DNA from: Aradus depressus
Lineage: Eukaryota; Arthropoda; Insecta; Hemiptera; Aradidae
Length of the DNA: 64,000 bases
Assembly: GCA_963662175.1 (NCBI GenBank)
Contig: OY759219.1
Coordinates: 27,632,908-27,696,907, forward strand
Direction: 5' to 3'
This document shows positions 23,028 to 33,294 of the stretch, in pieces (the stretch's first letter is position 1; the number at the start of each line of letters is the position of its first letter). The notes beneath the pieces are model-generated. The model was not told the DNA's origin. It made no database searches and saw nothing but the letters and a program-made list of their open reading frames with translations. A program made the translations under genes and the position numbers.

Positions 23028-23147
23028 CACGTGATGAGAAGTTGAAACACGTGAAGACCACGTGTTGCACTCACCTCAACCTAAACCAACAAATTGGCAT
23101 AAATCCAACATAAACATGAACAGGCAATCAGTGCCATGTTGACGTCA
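23028..23147. promoter_or_regulatory. cluster of three CACGTG E-boxes plus a CRE
   Basis: Palindromic CACGTG occurs at 23028-23033, 23048-23053 and 23059-23064, and a full TGACGTCA at 23140-23147. These are binding words for bHLH factors and for CREB/ATF-type bZIP factors. The surrounding 22930-23300 is clearly less AT-rich than its neighbours. No coding exon or TATA box that I can support lies next to it, so regulatory function is inference only; it could be inside an unrecognised repeat. Confidence 0.35.
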
Positions 23148-23479
23148 TCAAAGCAGTTGCCGGCAGATATTTGGATTATTGCTATATCATTATTGAAATG
23201 AGTGACGTAGCCAGGTTTTGGGTGCACTGTGTCACAATTTTAAGTAATCTCTCTGTTGCGCGTTTAGTGACGACTGTTCAATGAAGAATGTAAAATTATG
23301 ATACTGCCATTAATGATTTTTGCTGATGAGAGGTGCATGGCGTATAGATTGGCGATTAGGTTACACCCCGAGCAAGTCACGCTGCCATGTTCGCTTGAGT
23401 CGGCGAGGATGGTTCGTGGGCAGAGTATTTGATGATAGTGTAGTACATATCTCTCATTGTGGAAACGAATGGCACTTGT

Positions 23480-23525
23480 ACGTCGTTATGTTAAGACGAT
23501 ATGACCTACCATAATAACTAACTAA
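23480..23525 (+). mobile_element. SINE 3' tail remnant
   Basis: GACGATATGACCTACCATAATAACTAACTAA resembles the 3' end of the TAAC-tailed SINE subfamily. It lies at the end of an open frame (23320-23514) that I do not regard as a gene. Confidence 0.4.
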
Positions 23526-24014
23526 TAATGTCCATCCCCACTTCTTGAAAAAAAAAAAATAATAGAAATAACAAATCGAAAATCAAATAAAAAATTGCTA
23601 ACTAAAAAAACTAATTTTTTCGTACAGCAGGGGAAATAAATAATAATGATACTCCTCACAGATCAATCACGCAACAGTAGTTATCTTAATTAATTTGAGC
23701 GATAATTGGAGCCTCATAAAATGATTTGATTTTCCCTGTCATAACATGTCCGGGGGGGCGATGAGAATTGTTTTGTCAGGTTCTGAAAATAATTTTTGCC
23801 CTGAAATTCTGACACGGAAGCGGTTCAAATCAATTAATCGGCTCTAACAGGAGGATAATTAAAAGGGGCATCCACCTGGAATAATTTAGCTGACAAGATA
23901 ATAGGATAGGGCCTTCCGCCGGGACGAGGTGGGAGCTACAGAAGACGGGAGGGAGTGTTCAGGGAACCGTTAGCGGCCAATGAATACATACATTAGTAGA
24001 GGCGCTTTTCTACT

Positions 24015-24470
24015 GGGTTATCAGACACTCGGGTATTCAGGGACACGAGGAGGCAGACCGACTGGCCAAGGAAGGTTCAAGTAAGCCCTTTATAGGGTTA
24101 GAGCCAGTACTAGTAATATCTCGGGAGAACCCGGATTAAAAAGTGGAATAGAGATCTTTTGGAGCACATGCAGACATTCGAAGATGTTCCTGGGAGTCCG
24201 AGGGAAGGATGGGATCCTGAACCTCAAAAGGAACGAACTTCGGCAACTAACTGGAGTTCTCACAGGACACGGTCCGTTCAATAGAAACCTACACACTGTA
24301 GGAGTCAAGGACAGTCCCAGCTGTGACAAATGTGGGGAAGAAGACGAGATTTTTGGTAAAGATCTGATCACAGAAGAGGACTTTAGAAGATTGGACCATG
24401 GGAGCATTCTCAGGTTCATTAAGGAATCTGGGAATCTGGGTTTATTATATGTAATATAAAATTATGTAAA
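24015..24470 (+). mobile_element. LINE RNase H and C-terminal fragment
   Basis: The translation reads RHSGIQGHEEADRLAKEG, the signature of the last part of a LINE RNase H domain. A frameshift leads to 24184-24459, with LRQLTGVLTGHGPFNRNL, SCDKCGEEDE and FRRLDHGSILRFIKESG. The knuckle is shortened by an internal deletion (no His-Cys half). It is dead. Confidence 0.75.
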
Positions 24471-24474
24471 AACG

Positions 24475-25010
24475 TGATTGACATAAGAAAGTCATGCTAT
24501 GGTCGTATCACATATATTTTTAGAAGCCTATAAAACTTTTCAGTGATCACACTTGAGTCCTTAATTTCTACGTTGCAGATGTTACTGATTTTTTTTTTGG
24601 AGGGGTGCCTTTAAATCAAATTTGCACTTGAGTAATGTGACTCAAATTGAAGCACTGAGTATTCAATCAAATCTGCTTTGGGGAGGGGGGGTAGAGGATT
24701 TGTCCGGTGGGTGGGATTGGATCAGAGGCTAACCAACCGCTGTGACCCCATTGTACGTTGAGGTGCTGCGCCCCATTGGGCCTCCCACATGTAGCAGGTG
24801 GTCAAGTGGGGCCTAACAGTCCTTTGTGCAGGACCCCAAGGCTTAATGCATCTCAGTGCATCTCCACTATGAACCAGTAAGATTTACCTAAGTACTTCTT
24901 TCATATTGGTTTCACTCATGCTCTCAGAGAGAAGATTTAATACGGTCTTAAGTTATTCTATCACACATTAAAGGGTTTCGTTGGAGAGAAAAGCCGTCGG
25001 TGAATCACAG
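24475..25010. other. no gene recognised
   Basis: A G/C-richer patch at 24660-24850 (GGTCAAGTGGGGCC, GCGCCCCATTGGG) of unknown origin. A family D terminus remnant lies near 24990 (GTCGGTGAATCACAGG). Confidence 0.4.
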
Positions 25011-25025
25011 GAAAAGTACTTCCCC

Positions 25026-25234
25026 ATTACATTACAGAACTTTCTTATACCAACCACGTCTTACAGATCACTTTCTCTCCACCTTCTCATAATTATTTCA
25101 TACTGGCATTACTGGGTATAAGAATGACTACTCTCAAGTTAACGCTGTACAATGAGACAAAATGAAATGTTTTTAAAAAGGAGAAGAGACAGTGATCTGT
25201 AAGTGTGGTTGGTATACAAAGTCCTGTAATGGCC
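25026..25234. mobile_element. family E element with about 50-bp TIRs
   Basis: Left end ATTACAGAACTTTCTTATACC then CTTACAGATCACT. The right end, in reverse complement, is ATTACAGGACTTTGTATACC then CTTACAGATCACT. The interior has GGCATTACTGGGTATAAG. About 205 bp, no coding capacity. A non-autonomous MITE-type element and the best copy here. Confidence 0.75.
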
Positions 25235-25369
25235 ACATCATATATTTTTTTCTTAGTTTTCATTCTATTTATATTATTTAAATTAGTACTTTTAATTTTA
25301 ATATCAAAAAACAGTCCTTCCATGGGACCTCCTGTCAGGCTACTCATCAAAGTCCACTACTAAATCTGG

Positions 25370-25485
25370 ATAAGCAACATTTAGGACACCGACAGTCGGG
25401 CTCATATCCGCTGGAGCGACGAAAGAGCCCTCTGGTAGTAGACAATTTAACTCCGGTGTTAACCCGAACATGAGTCACAAAAAGA
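25370..25485 (+). mobile_element. SINE 3' half
   Basis: ACAGTCGGGCTCATATCC, CGACGAAAGAGCCCTCTGGTAGTAG and AACATGAGTCA are from the 3' domain. The 5' part is missing. Confidence 0.7.
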
Positions 25486-25789
25486 AAACAACAATAAACA
25501 TATACAATGGGCTTATTAAATTTTATTTTTCATTTCATTAGAGAAATCAAAATATTTGAAACTATGTCAAAACAGATTACATTTTCGAAGCGATTTTCGA
25601 TTATAACATGATTTTATGTTTAGTAGGTACAATATGTACGGGGGTACATAGTTTTTTTTTTTTTTTAAAGTATAGGTTTGAGACAAAAACTCAATACCCA
25701 ATAAACCGATACCACCAGTATCGGATGCTGATATGCAACCATAATATATATATCACCGATATTATATGTTAAGTAACTGGGTTCTCTAA

Positions 25790-26205
25790 TAAAAAATCGT
25801 CGATGAATCAACGGATATATTTCCCTAGCGCGAATTAATTAACTAAGTAATTGCTCTACCGATTTGGTTGAAAATCAATAAATGTGTTATTTAGAGACTT
25901 TTGAATCATGATAAAAAATTCTGTATTGATACATTCGTTATATGGACAGTTATTAGGGTTGGGCCTCTGATTCCCTCTTTTCTTTGGCTGATAATTGATA
26001 GATATTGTTTGTATATGGTTCTCGATGTACAATTCCACCTATTTCCTTTGGCCGATTCGACTGAAAATCAATAGGCGTCGTCCTAAATTTCATATTTGAG
26101 AGGAATTGTGTATTCATTTTTGGAGTCAAGGAGTCGGAAAACATGAAATTCCGGTGAAAACTCACATATTATTACATAGCTTTCCTTATGCTTTGGACAA
26201 GTAAA
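25790..26205 (-). mobile_element. family D repeat
   Basis: CGTCGATGAATCAACGG at the left, subrepeats in the middle, and GTCGGAAAACATGAAATTCC then TTACATAGCTTTCC at the right. Close to full length. Confidence 0.55.
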
Positions 26206-26230
26206 ATTGATGAGGACTCATTGTTGTTAT

Positions 26231-26237
26231 AAGCTAC

Positions 26238-26305
<68 letters not shown>

Positions 26306-26963
26306 TATTCTCAAATAGCTATTTACAACTGTATACACATAAATACAACAAGCAAATGTGCTAATAAAGAGGTAATGGCAATGTCAAAATGTCATGAGGG
26401 GAGAAATCACTTTAGCTAATCACTGTCACTGCTTCTGATCAGGAGATCTCTTAGGCCATTGACGCTTAAGCCGTGTTTGGGGAAGTATGGCAGAATGGAG
26501 GGCACGGACTAGAGGATTATTGTGGGAACTAAGAAGGGAAAATAATTTTTTATATTTGGATTTAGCGACTTCAGTGATGAAAGGTACGTTAAGGTCAGTG
26601 TAAAGGGTTTTGTTGGAGACGTAGTAAGGAGCATTGGCAATTGTACGAAGGATTTTGGATTGAAGGGATTGGATGCGCTGGAGATTGGAAGCCTTGGCAG
26701 AACCCCAGAGTTCAAGTCCGTAAGTCCACATAGGTTTGAGTATTGAGTTGTATATAAGTCGTTTTGTTGTTAAAGTTAGTTTGGATCTTTTGTCTAGTAG
26801 TCTCAGTAGAAGTTTATAACGTCTGTTCATTTCTTGTCTTTTCAGTCTCGTATGAGGATTCCAAGTTAGTCGTTTGTCGAGTATGAGGCCTAGATAGCGG
26901 ACTTCGTTTTTAAAAGGGATGGGATTTTTGTTAAGGTACACTGGAGCTACGTTAAGCTACGTT
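26231..26963 (-). mobile_element. 5'-truncated Jockey-like LINE with long poly(A)
   Basis: The minus-strand frame 26426-26941 is open for 171 codons: EVRYLGLILDKRLTWNPHT, YNSILKPMWTYGLELWGSA and IQSLQSKILRTIANAPYYVS are the C-terminal part of a Jockey-type reverse transcriptase. The 3' tail is an uninterrupted run of 65 A (T at 26239-26303). Candidate target duplication AGCTACG(TT) at 26232-26240 and 26945-26953, repeated at 26955. The open frame and long tail point to a recent insertion; 8160-8890 is an older copy. Confidence 0.88.
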
Positions 26964-26964
26964 C

Positions 26965-27650
26965 AAAATTAAAATTGTGCCTGAATTTTTTTCACTATCT
27001 ACAGAAAATTTATGATGAGCTAAGAATGACTTCTAGAGTACGTAAGTTCCGAACAGTACTCGTATACTTTCGAGGAGCAACAGACGGTCAGGATTTTTGA
27101 CAGTTGTTCAGCCCACTTGAGATACCACTCAACATCCACTTGGCTCCAACAACCCCTTTGCGTTCTGCATATGAATTCCCGCTACACTAAGTCTTCTATT
27201 CATCGATATCTCTGCTTGATCCCCTCCATAGTACTGACATTTGGCCCATGCTTAACTCTCTAAAGTCTGATCCACATGGTAAAGAGAGGATCTTAGGGGG
27301 AATTTATTTTGGATGTTGTCTCCTAAAGTTCACAAAACCAAAACTATTATTTCTCAAAGTGTAGAATATCATAGAAAAAAATCTTGTTCTTCCTGTAGTG
27401 TTGTCCCCAAAATTAAGAGATTTGTAATACAAAATAGAAGTAGATTAATCGAATTAATAAGAAGATGGCTGATGTAGTGAAAAGTGATTATTTCACAGGT
27501 TGTAAAATAAAATATAGTCTGAACTCTCACAGATTTTATTAATTCTTGCTAGCCGGCTTTCGAGGTTGCTCTCCTCATCAGGCAGTCTGATGAAATAATA
27601 ATAATCTTGAAAACAAAATAATTTAAAACGTTTTAATAAATAAGAGTTAA
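26965..27650. other. no gene recognised
   Basis: AT-rich; nothing identified. The word GCTAGCCGGCTTTCGAGG near 27548 is followed by CTCATCAGGCAGTCTGATGA, possibly a decayed hammerhead-type region. Confidence 0.35.
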
Positions 27651-27655
27651 AAAGA

Positions 27656-28028
27656 TTAAGATAAACGAGGGGGCGCCGGTAGCTCAGTGCGTGGTTGGCT
27701 TCTGAGCTCAAGAGCTTGGGTTCGAAACCCGACCGAGGCCCTTAGTTTATTTTATCTGGGAGGTAAAATAAACTTAAGCACGCCGTCCTTCGGATAGGAC
27801 GTTAAGCGATGGTCCCGAGCCTGTACGATGTCAGATACTCGTTAAAGACCGCTTCCCTAGGTGAATAAAAATTTAGGGTAGGCAAAATTTAGGACTTCCA
27901 CAGTAGAGTCGGACTCATGTCCACCAGAGTGACGAAAGAGCGCTTTGGTAGTGAGCGATATGACCTCGTAGTTAAAGCCCGGGCATGAGTCATAAAACCT
28001 AAACCTAAACCTAACCTTAAAATAAACG
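27656..28028 (+). mobile_element. full-length SINE, 12-bp TSD, variant tail
   Basis: The body is 27668-28016. The head has lost a few bases of the A box (GGTAGCTCAGTGCGTGG). The tail is partly CCTAAA (period 6) instead of CCTAA. TSD TTAAGATAAACG at 27656-27667 and TTAAAATAAACG at 28017-28028, one mismatch. Confidence 0.93.
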
Positions 28029-28079
28029 TATATAAAAAAACTATAAGATATGTTATTCCTGTTCCCCATCTGAGTCATA

Positions 28080-28190
28080 ACTGGGAGAACGGAGTACTTG
28101 AGACTCCAGCCGACCTCAAAATCGCAGGTTCGAAACCTGACCAAGGCCCTTAGGTTTTGTTTTTATCTTCGGAGGCAAAAACCATGAGTT
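28080..28190 (+). mobile_element. SINE head fragment
   Basis: CTCAAAATCGCAGGTTCGAAACCTGACC (B box region) and TTATCTTCGGAGGCAAAAACC. The first part of the head and the whole 3' part are missing. Confidence 0.65.
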
Positions 28191-28194
28191 TAGT

Positions 28195-29130
28195 AAAAAA
28201 ATAGTTTGAGCTAGGGAAGCACATTGCCAAATGATTAATCGACGAATTACATCGCCATCTTTGGTCTTCTCAATTTCATTTTCATGCTTATTTACGTTCG
28301 GAGTCCTAAGGACAAACGATGGGGTCTCTTGGCCTCCTTACGTTATCTGACGATATTGCTCTTTGACTTACCTCCACAGCAAGAAAATTGTTCATAAAAA
28401 ATTAATTCTTCTTGTTTATGAATTAATATTTTCGAAAATATGTTTATCTGCTTGTGAAATAGCTGGATAATTTGACAAACTGACATGAAAATATTGTGAG
28501 ACTCTTCTCGAAATGGCTACAGAGAGGGTCAGAATCTACTCCAACTTCCTCCCATGCTGTGAGTTATGGCCTTTCCGGTGCTAGATGTGTACCCTGAAGA
28601 GAAGGAATGTGAACCCTAAGGAAGAAGTTAGGAGTGGGGACAGGGCATGATTCACGAGGCCAAGGGTTGGAGGTTGGTAGAAGAGGGAACTTTGGTACTG
28701 CACAGGAAGTCGAGGTATTTTCCGGAAAAGTCGGAGGGGGGAGTTCATTGTCTTGGGAAATGTAGTGAGTTTCCATCTTAGGGATTCATGGCCCAAAGCA
28801 GGGGGTTAGCAAACCTTTTAACCAAGATTTCGGCAATTCTCTGAAGCTATGTCCAGTTGCCGTTGGATTTGTCTAAAATAAATTCGTATAAGACATTTGT
28901 CTGCCCAGCAATTTGTCTAATTGTAATTTCGTCTAAATCAAATTCGTCAATAGTGCAATTTGTATAACGTATCCCATTTCTATGTTATGGATTAATTATT
29001 GTTATTACTTACCGTGGTAGCGAGGGGCAGTTTTATGGGCCAAATGGCTTTGGATAACATGGGTACTTACAAAGCCCATCCTTGGAATAAAGTTTTCTTT
29101 ATTGGTTTCATAATTTGATTTTTTAATTTA
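28195..29130. other. no gene recognised
   Basis: The stretch 28500-28800 is less AT-rich and gives overlapping Pro-rich minus-strand frames without recognised motif. The remainder is AT-rich. Confidence 0.4.
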
Positions 29131-29135
29131 TTTTT

Positions 29136-29638
29136 TTGAAAACGTAAGGTTAGGTTTTATGACTCATCATGCCCAGGCTTTAACTACGAGCTCATATCGC
29201 CTACTACCAAAGCGCTCTTTGTCACTCTGGTGGACATGAGCCCGACTACTGTGGGAGTCCTAAATTTTGCCTACCCTAAATTTTTTATTCACCTAGAGCA
29301 GGGGTCTTCAACGAGTACCTGACATCGTACAGGCTCGGGACCATCGCTTAACGTCCCATCCGAAGGACGGCGTGCTTAAGTTTATTTTACCTCCCAGATA
29401 AAATAAACTAAAGGCCTCGGGTCAGGTTTTGAACCTACGTTCTTGAGCTCAGAAGACAAGCACGCATACGGGGTCTTTAACGAGTAACTGATATCGCACA
29501 GGACGGCGTGTTCAAGATTTTTTCACCTCCCAGATAAAAAACCTAAGGGCCTCGGACGGGTTTTCAACCTACGTTCTTGAGCTCAGAAGACAAGCACGCA
29601 TACCACTAAGCTACCGGCGCCGTCATTGAAAACATAAG
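29136..29638 (-). mobile_element. dimeric SINE with 13-bp TSD
   Basis: The body is 29149-29625. In SINE orientation a first monomer (head, TCTGGGAGGTGAAAAAATC, short central part, ending AAAGACCCC) joins at 29470/29469 to a second monomer that lacks its first 25 bases or so (starting GTATGCGTGCTTG) but otherwise runs to the CCTAAC tail. TSD TTGAAAACGTAAG (29136-29148) and TTGAAAACATAAG (29626-29638), one mismatch. The flanking TSD shows that the dimer inserted as a unit. The first monomer matches the subfamily at 35585-35873. Confidence 0.88.
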
Positions 29639-29984
29639 AAATTTCTGTTTAATCCTGTATGATTGTAGTAACTGCAGAGCATAGCTGTTGATGAGTGTAA
29701 GATACTTTAGGTAAATTCGCCTAACGATTAATTTGGGGCTTAAGTACATTTTATAAGATACAGTTTACATTTATGACCTAATAAAAATCTTTTCACTCAA
29801 TGTAGAGAAAACGAAGAACCACATTTTATAAAGAAATAATTTTTTTGCAGGTCGTTCGGTTCTTGAAACTTGAAAAGTGTTTTGATTAGGTCATAAACAT
29901 AAGCTCTATCTTGTAAAATGTAGTTTTGTCCTGCGGGAAAGTGGTCCCATTTTTCGTTCCATTTCTGCTCTTATCTAATCAATT

Positions 29985-30235
29985 ATCTAATCAGACCTAA
30001 GTTAAAACATGTGACCCCTTCATTCCAAATTTCAAGTTCATGGCTACAAAGCGTTTTTGCGGTAGAGAGGTCACAACTTTTCAATCACATACACACAAAC
30101 ACATACAGACTTCATCGCGAACATGTTCAAAACGTGTTCATGGGACCTTGAAACATGAAAATTCGTTGAAACTTCGAACTCGGATTTTCGCACGATTACA
30201 ATACTTCCTAATACAATTGGTATAAGAAAATAATA
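29985..30235 (+). repeat. unnamed repeat (family H)
   Basis: AAATTTCAAGTTCATGGCTA, TCGCGAACATGTTCAAAACG and CTTGAAACATGAAAATTCG. Matches 40300-40545 and part of 46085-46185. Non-coding; class unknown. Confidence 0.6.
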
Positions 30236-30242
30236 TATGAGG

Positions 30243-30411
30243 TAGCCATTACAGTATTTTCTTATACCAACCACGCTTACAGATCTCTCTCTCTCTCTCC
30301 TTCCCCTTCTTCATTTTGTCTCATTGTACAGCGTTATCTTGAAAGTGGACATTCTTATACCCAGTAGGAAATAATTTTGAGAAGGGGTAGAGAGAGTGAT
30401 CTGTACTCAAC
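30243..30411. repeat. TIR element, family E
   Basis: GCCATTACAGTATTTTCTTATACCAACC at the left; AGAGAGAGTGATCTGTAC at the right is the complement of the CAGATC...CTCTCT segment. The outer part of the right TIR is missing. Confidence 0.6.
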
Positions 30412-30450
30412 CAGCAGCCAGTGACGACGGTTTCCACCGAAAGGTATGAC

Positions 30451-30820
30451 AACAGTATTAAAATGAGGGCGCCGGTCGCCCAGTAGTATCCGTGCTTGCC
30501 TTCTGAGCTCAAGAATGTGGTTTCGAAATCCGATCGAGGCCCTTAGTTTATTTTATCTGGGAGGTAAAATAAACTTAAGCACGCCGTCCTTCGGATAGGA
30601 CGTTAGGTGATGGTCTCGAGCCTGTACAATGTCAGGTACTCGTTAAAGACCCCTGCCCTAGGTGAATAAAAATTTAGGGTAGGCAAAATTTCGGACTCCC
30701 ACAGTAGACTCGAGCTCATGTCCACCAGAGTGACGAAACAGCGCTCTGGTAGTAGGCGATATGACCTCGTAGTTAAAGCCCGGGCATGAGTCTTAAAACC
30801 TAACCTAACAGTATTGAAAT
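30451..30820 (+). mobile_element. full-length SINE with 14-bp TSD
   Basis: The body is 30465-30806. The A box is mutated (GGTCGCCCAGTAG). TSD AACAGTATTAAAAT (30451-30464) and AACAGTATTGAAAT (30807-30820), one mismatch. Confidence 0.93.
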
Positions 30821-30821
30821 A

Positions 30822-31200
30822 TTGTTTCCCACCAAAAATGTTCCTTATTAAATTTTTCAGTTTACTAGGCTTCGCCCGGAATAACTTTACTGAGGTTAGT
30901 AACTCTCCTAAAAGAAGGTGTTATAGCATCTAATACTTAAAGTCAGATAAATAATGCGAACCTAAAATCAAATTATTAAGATATACAGTGTCGGCCATGA
31001 TGTGGCCCATGTTACATGTTCGACACGTCTCCGTATTGTTATTGTTTATTTAGTAGTTTTATGTTCTTATTAACTATTATTTTTTTGTGATGAGCAGTGA
31101 CATTGGAGTTTAGAGAGCAAAACACAATAGTGTCAGTGTTATTACTGTAAAAAATAATACTATTGTGTGTGGTATACACAATATAGGTATTATATTGATT
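30822..31200. other. no gene recognised
   Basis: AT-rich; nothing identified. Confidence 0.4.
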
Positions 31201-31207
31201 TTATAAA

Positions 31208-31541
31208 GGTTAGGTTCTATGACTCATGCCCGGGCTTTAACTACGAGGTCATATCACCTACTACCAGAGCGTTCTTTCGTCACTCTGGTGGACATGAGCC
31301 CGACTCTACTGTGGGAGTCCTAAATTTTGCCCACGCTAAATTTTTATTCACCTAGGGCAGGGGTCTTTAACGAATATCTGACATCGTACAAGCTCGGGAC
31401 CATCGCTTAACGTCCCATCCGAAGGACGGCGTGCTTAAGTTTATTTTACCTCCCAGATAAAATAAACTAAGGCCCTCGGTCAGGTTTCTAACCCATGATC
31501 TTGAGCTCAGAAGACAAGCACGCATACCACTGAGCTACCGG
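31208..31541 (-). mobile_element. near-full-length SINE
   Basis: Minus-strand copy from the GGTTAGG tail to CTGAGCTACCGG. The outermost bases of the head (GAGGGCG) are missing and no target duplication is clear. Confidence 0.9.
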
Positions 31542-31644
31542 TAAAAAAATGTGTCAAAAGTAGAAACTGTACATAATCTCCGTTTAGACATTTTTCAAAA
31601 GAACTATAATAGTTAGTGCTGGGTGCCTTCTGTACATCTACCTC

Positions 31645-31952
31645 AGGGTGGAGAGTTTGGTTAGGGCACGGTACCCATCTTTAACAATATACAACCACCT
31701 ATCTCTCGCGAGACCTAGTTCGAATCCGTCATTTTTTTTTTTCTTTTTGTAATTTATTATTATTATTATTTTTCTTTCATCATGAGTGACGGAATTACAC
31801 CCACACATATTACCGGGATAGGGAGTGTCAGCACTGGCTGGCTTCTCCCATCAATTGTAGATATTTATTTCCTGTTCACTTTTACTTATTGTAAATTTTG
31901 TACAAATTGCAGAATGAAAGAAAAATTAAAAAAAAAAAAAAAAAAAAAAAAT
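31645..31952 (+). mobile_element. possible third tRNA-derived SINE with poly(A)
   Basis: GGTTAGGGCACGG (weak A box), GACCTAGTTCGAATCCGTC (B box, near 31708-31726), a unique middle (GAGTGACGGAATTACACCC) and an A-run of about 28 at the 3' end. Only one copy is in the window, so the family cannot be confirmed here. Confidence 0.45.
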
Positions 31953-32104
31953 TCCAATCGTTAGAGTGGCAAACAATTTGAGATATAATCAATACAAACA
32001 AAGTTCCATAGCTTCATAAAACGTACTATTTTCTGTAGGAAATAGTCCTAAGCAATAGTAGCAAACACGACTTTTAAATGTTTATATTATTACGTACCGA
32101 GCCG

Positions 32105-33290
32105 TACTAAGTATAGGAGAAGTTATGTAATCGGTCAAAAATATGATGCGCAGTTTTCATAAGAATTTCATGCTATCCGACCTCCAAATTCTAAATTTAG
32201 AATGATAAATCGGCACAAAATTTCATATGTTAATTCAAAATCCATAAGGAAGACACTTATTAATTTTCAGCGGAATCGGCAGTAGGGAATGAGTGAGCAG
32301 ATCAAATATGCCAATAATTGCCTATGTAATAATAAATGTATCAACATGAAATTTTATATTTGTACTAAAAACCAAATGAGGACATAACCTATCAAATTTC
32401 AGCTATACCGGCCGAATGGTAGGGGGGTTCAGGGGAGGGGGGCTCAATTTAAAAACCCTAATAACTGTCGATGTAATGAATATATTGAAACAAAATTTAG
32501 CATGAGGATTTGGGAGCCTCCATGTAAGTCAACTATTGAATATAATACACAGTAGAATCCCGATAATTCGTATGGTCAAGGGACTGACGGTTTGGTACGA
32601 ATTATCGGGAGTACAAAATATAAAAAATTAAAAAACGTGTTAATGCAAATATGTATGTATTAAGAAGTATGTACAATGTGGTAAGAATAAAAACTATGCA
32701 ATAAACACTGTTTTATACTAAACTATACAATAAACAATACCTGCAATAAAAAATATGTACATATGTTCTAGATTAAATAAACACCAATAAAACATTTGTT
32801 AGAAAAAATGTTAGAAAAGATCAATAAAATTGCTAAAACTTTCCCCCTCTCCTCTCCTCTCCTCATTTCCTTTGAGTGAAAAGAGTACGAATTACATGAG
32901 ATAATAAGTGATTTCATAGAAAACTTGTCTCTCTCACTCGCTCTCCCCTTTGCCTCTGTAGGAATCAAGTGATTTCCTAGAAAACATTTATCTCTCTCGC
33001 ACTCATTCTGCTCTCTCGTCTCTCACTGTCCTCTCTCCCCCACTTGGAAATAGTACGAATTAACGAGGTTTTTAAGCTGGAAATACGAATTATAAGACGT
33101 TTTAAGTGACCTCGAGCATAAAAATAATACGAATTACCGAGGGGTCCGAAATGCATTGTTTTTATACCATTTATCGGGATTTTCTCTGGGGACCGGCAAA
33201 TTTGTACGAATTAGTCGGAAATACGAATAATCGGGATATGAAATATCGGGATTCCACTGTATATTATATATTGTCGGTGATTCACCGACG
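32105..33290 (+). mobile_element. family D repeat split by a pogo-like insertion
   Basis: The left part at 32105-32549 (AAGTATAGGAGAAGTTATG, ATAACTGTCGATGTAATG, CATGTAAGTCAACTATTG) and the right terminus at 33265-33290 (GTCGGTGATTCACCGAC, a perfect palindrome) are separated by the 710-bp element at 32550-33259. Confidence 0.65.
32550..33259. mobile_element. non-autonomous pogo/Tigger-like element
   Basis: Ends are inverted repeats: CAGTAGAATCCCGATAATTC at the left, and in reverse complement CAGTGGAATCCCGATATTTC at the right. The inside repeats variants of GTACGAATTA/CGGGA many times near both ends and has CT-rich runs (about 32840-33040). The CAGT(A/G)GAA(T)CCC end is that of Tigger/pogo (Tc1-mariner superfamily). 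TA follows the right end; the left TA is not intact. No transposase remains. Confidence 0.7.
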
Positions 33291-33294
33291 ACTT

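Noticed and set aside
23320..23514. 64-codon frame MLMRGAWRIDWRLGYTPSKS...
   Set aside because: No recognised motif, no splice or promoter evidence, and its end overlaps a SINE tail remnant.
26207..26419. Frame with a long poly-Phe run
   Set aside because: Translation of the LINE poly(A) tail on the wrong strand.
28564..28796. Overlapping Pro-rich minus-strand frames
   Set aside because: Two overlapping registers of similar length with no motif; composition effect of a C-rich patch.
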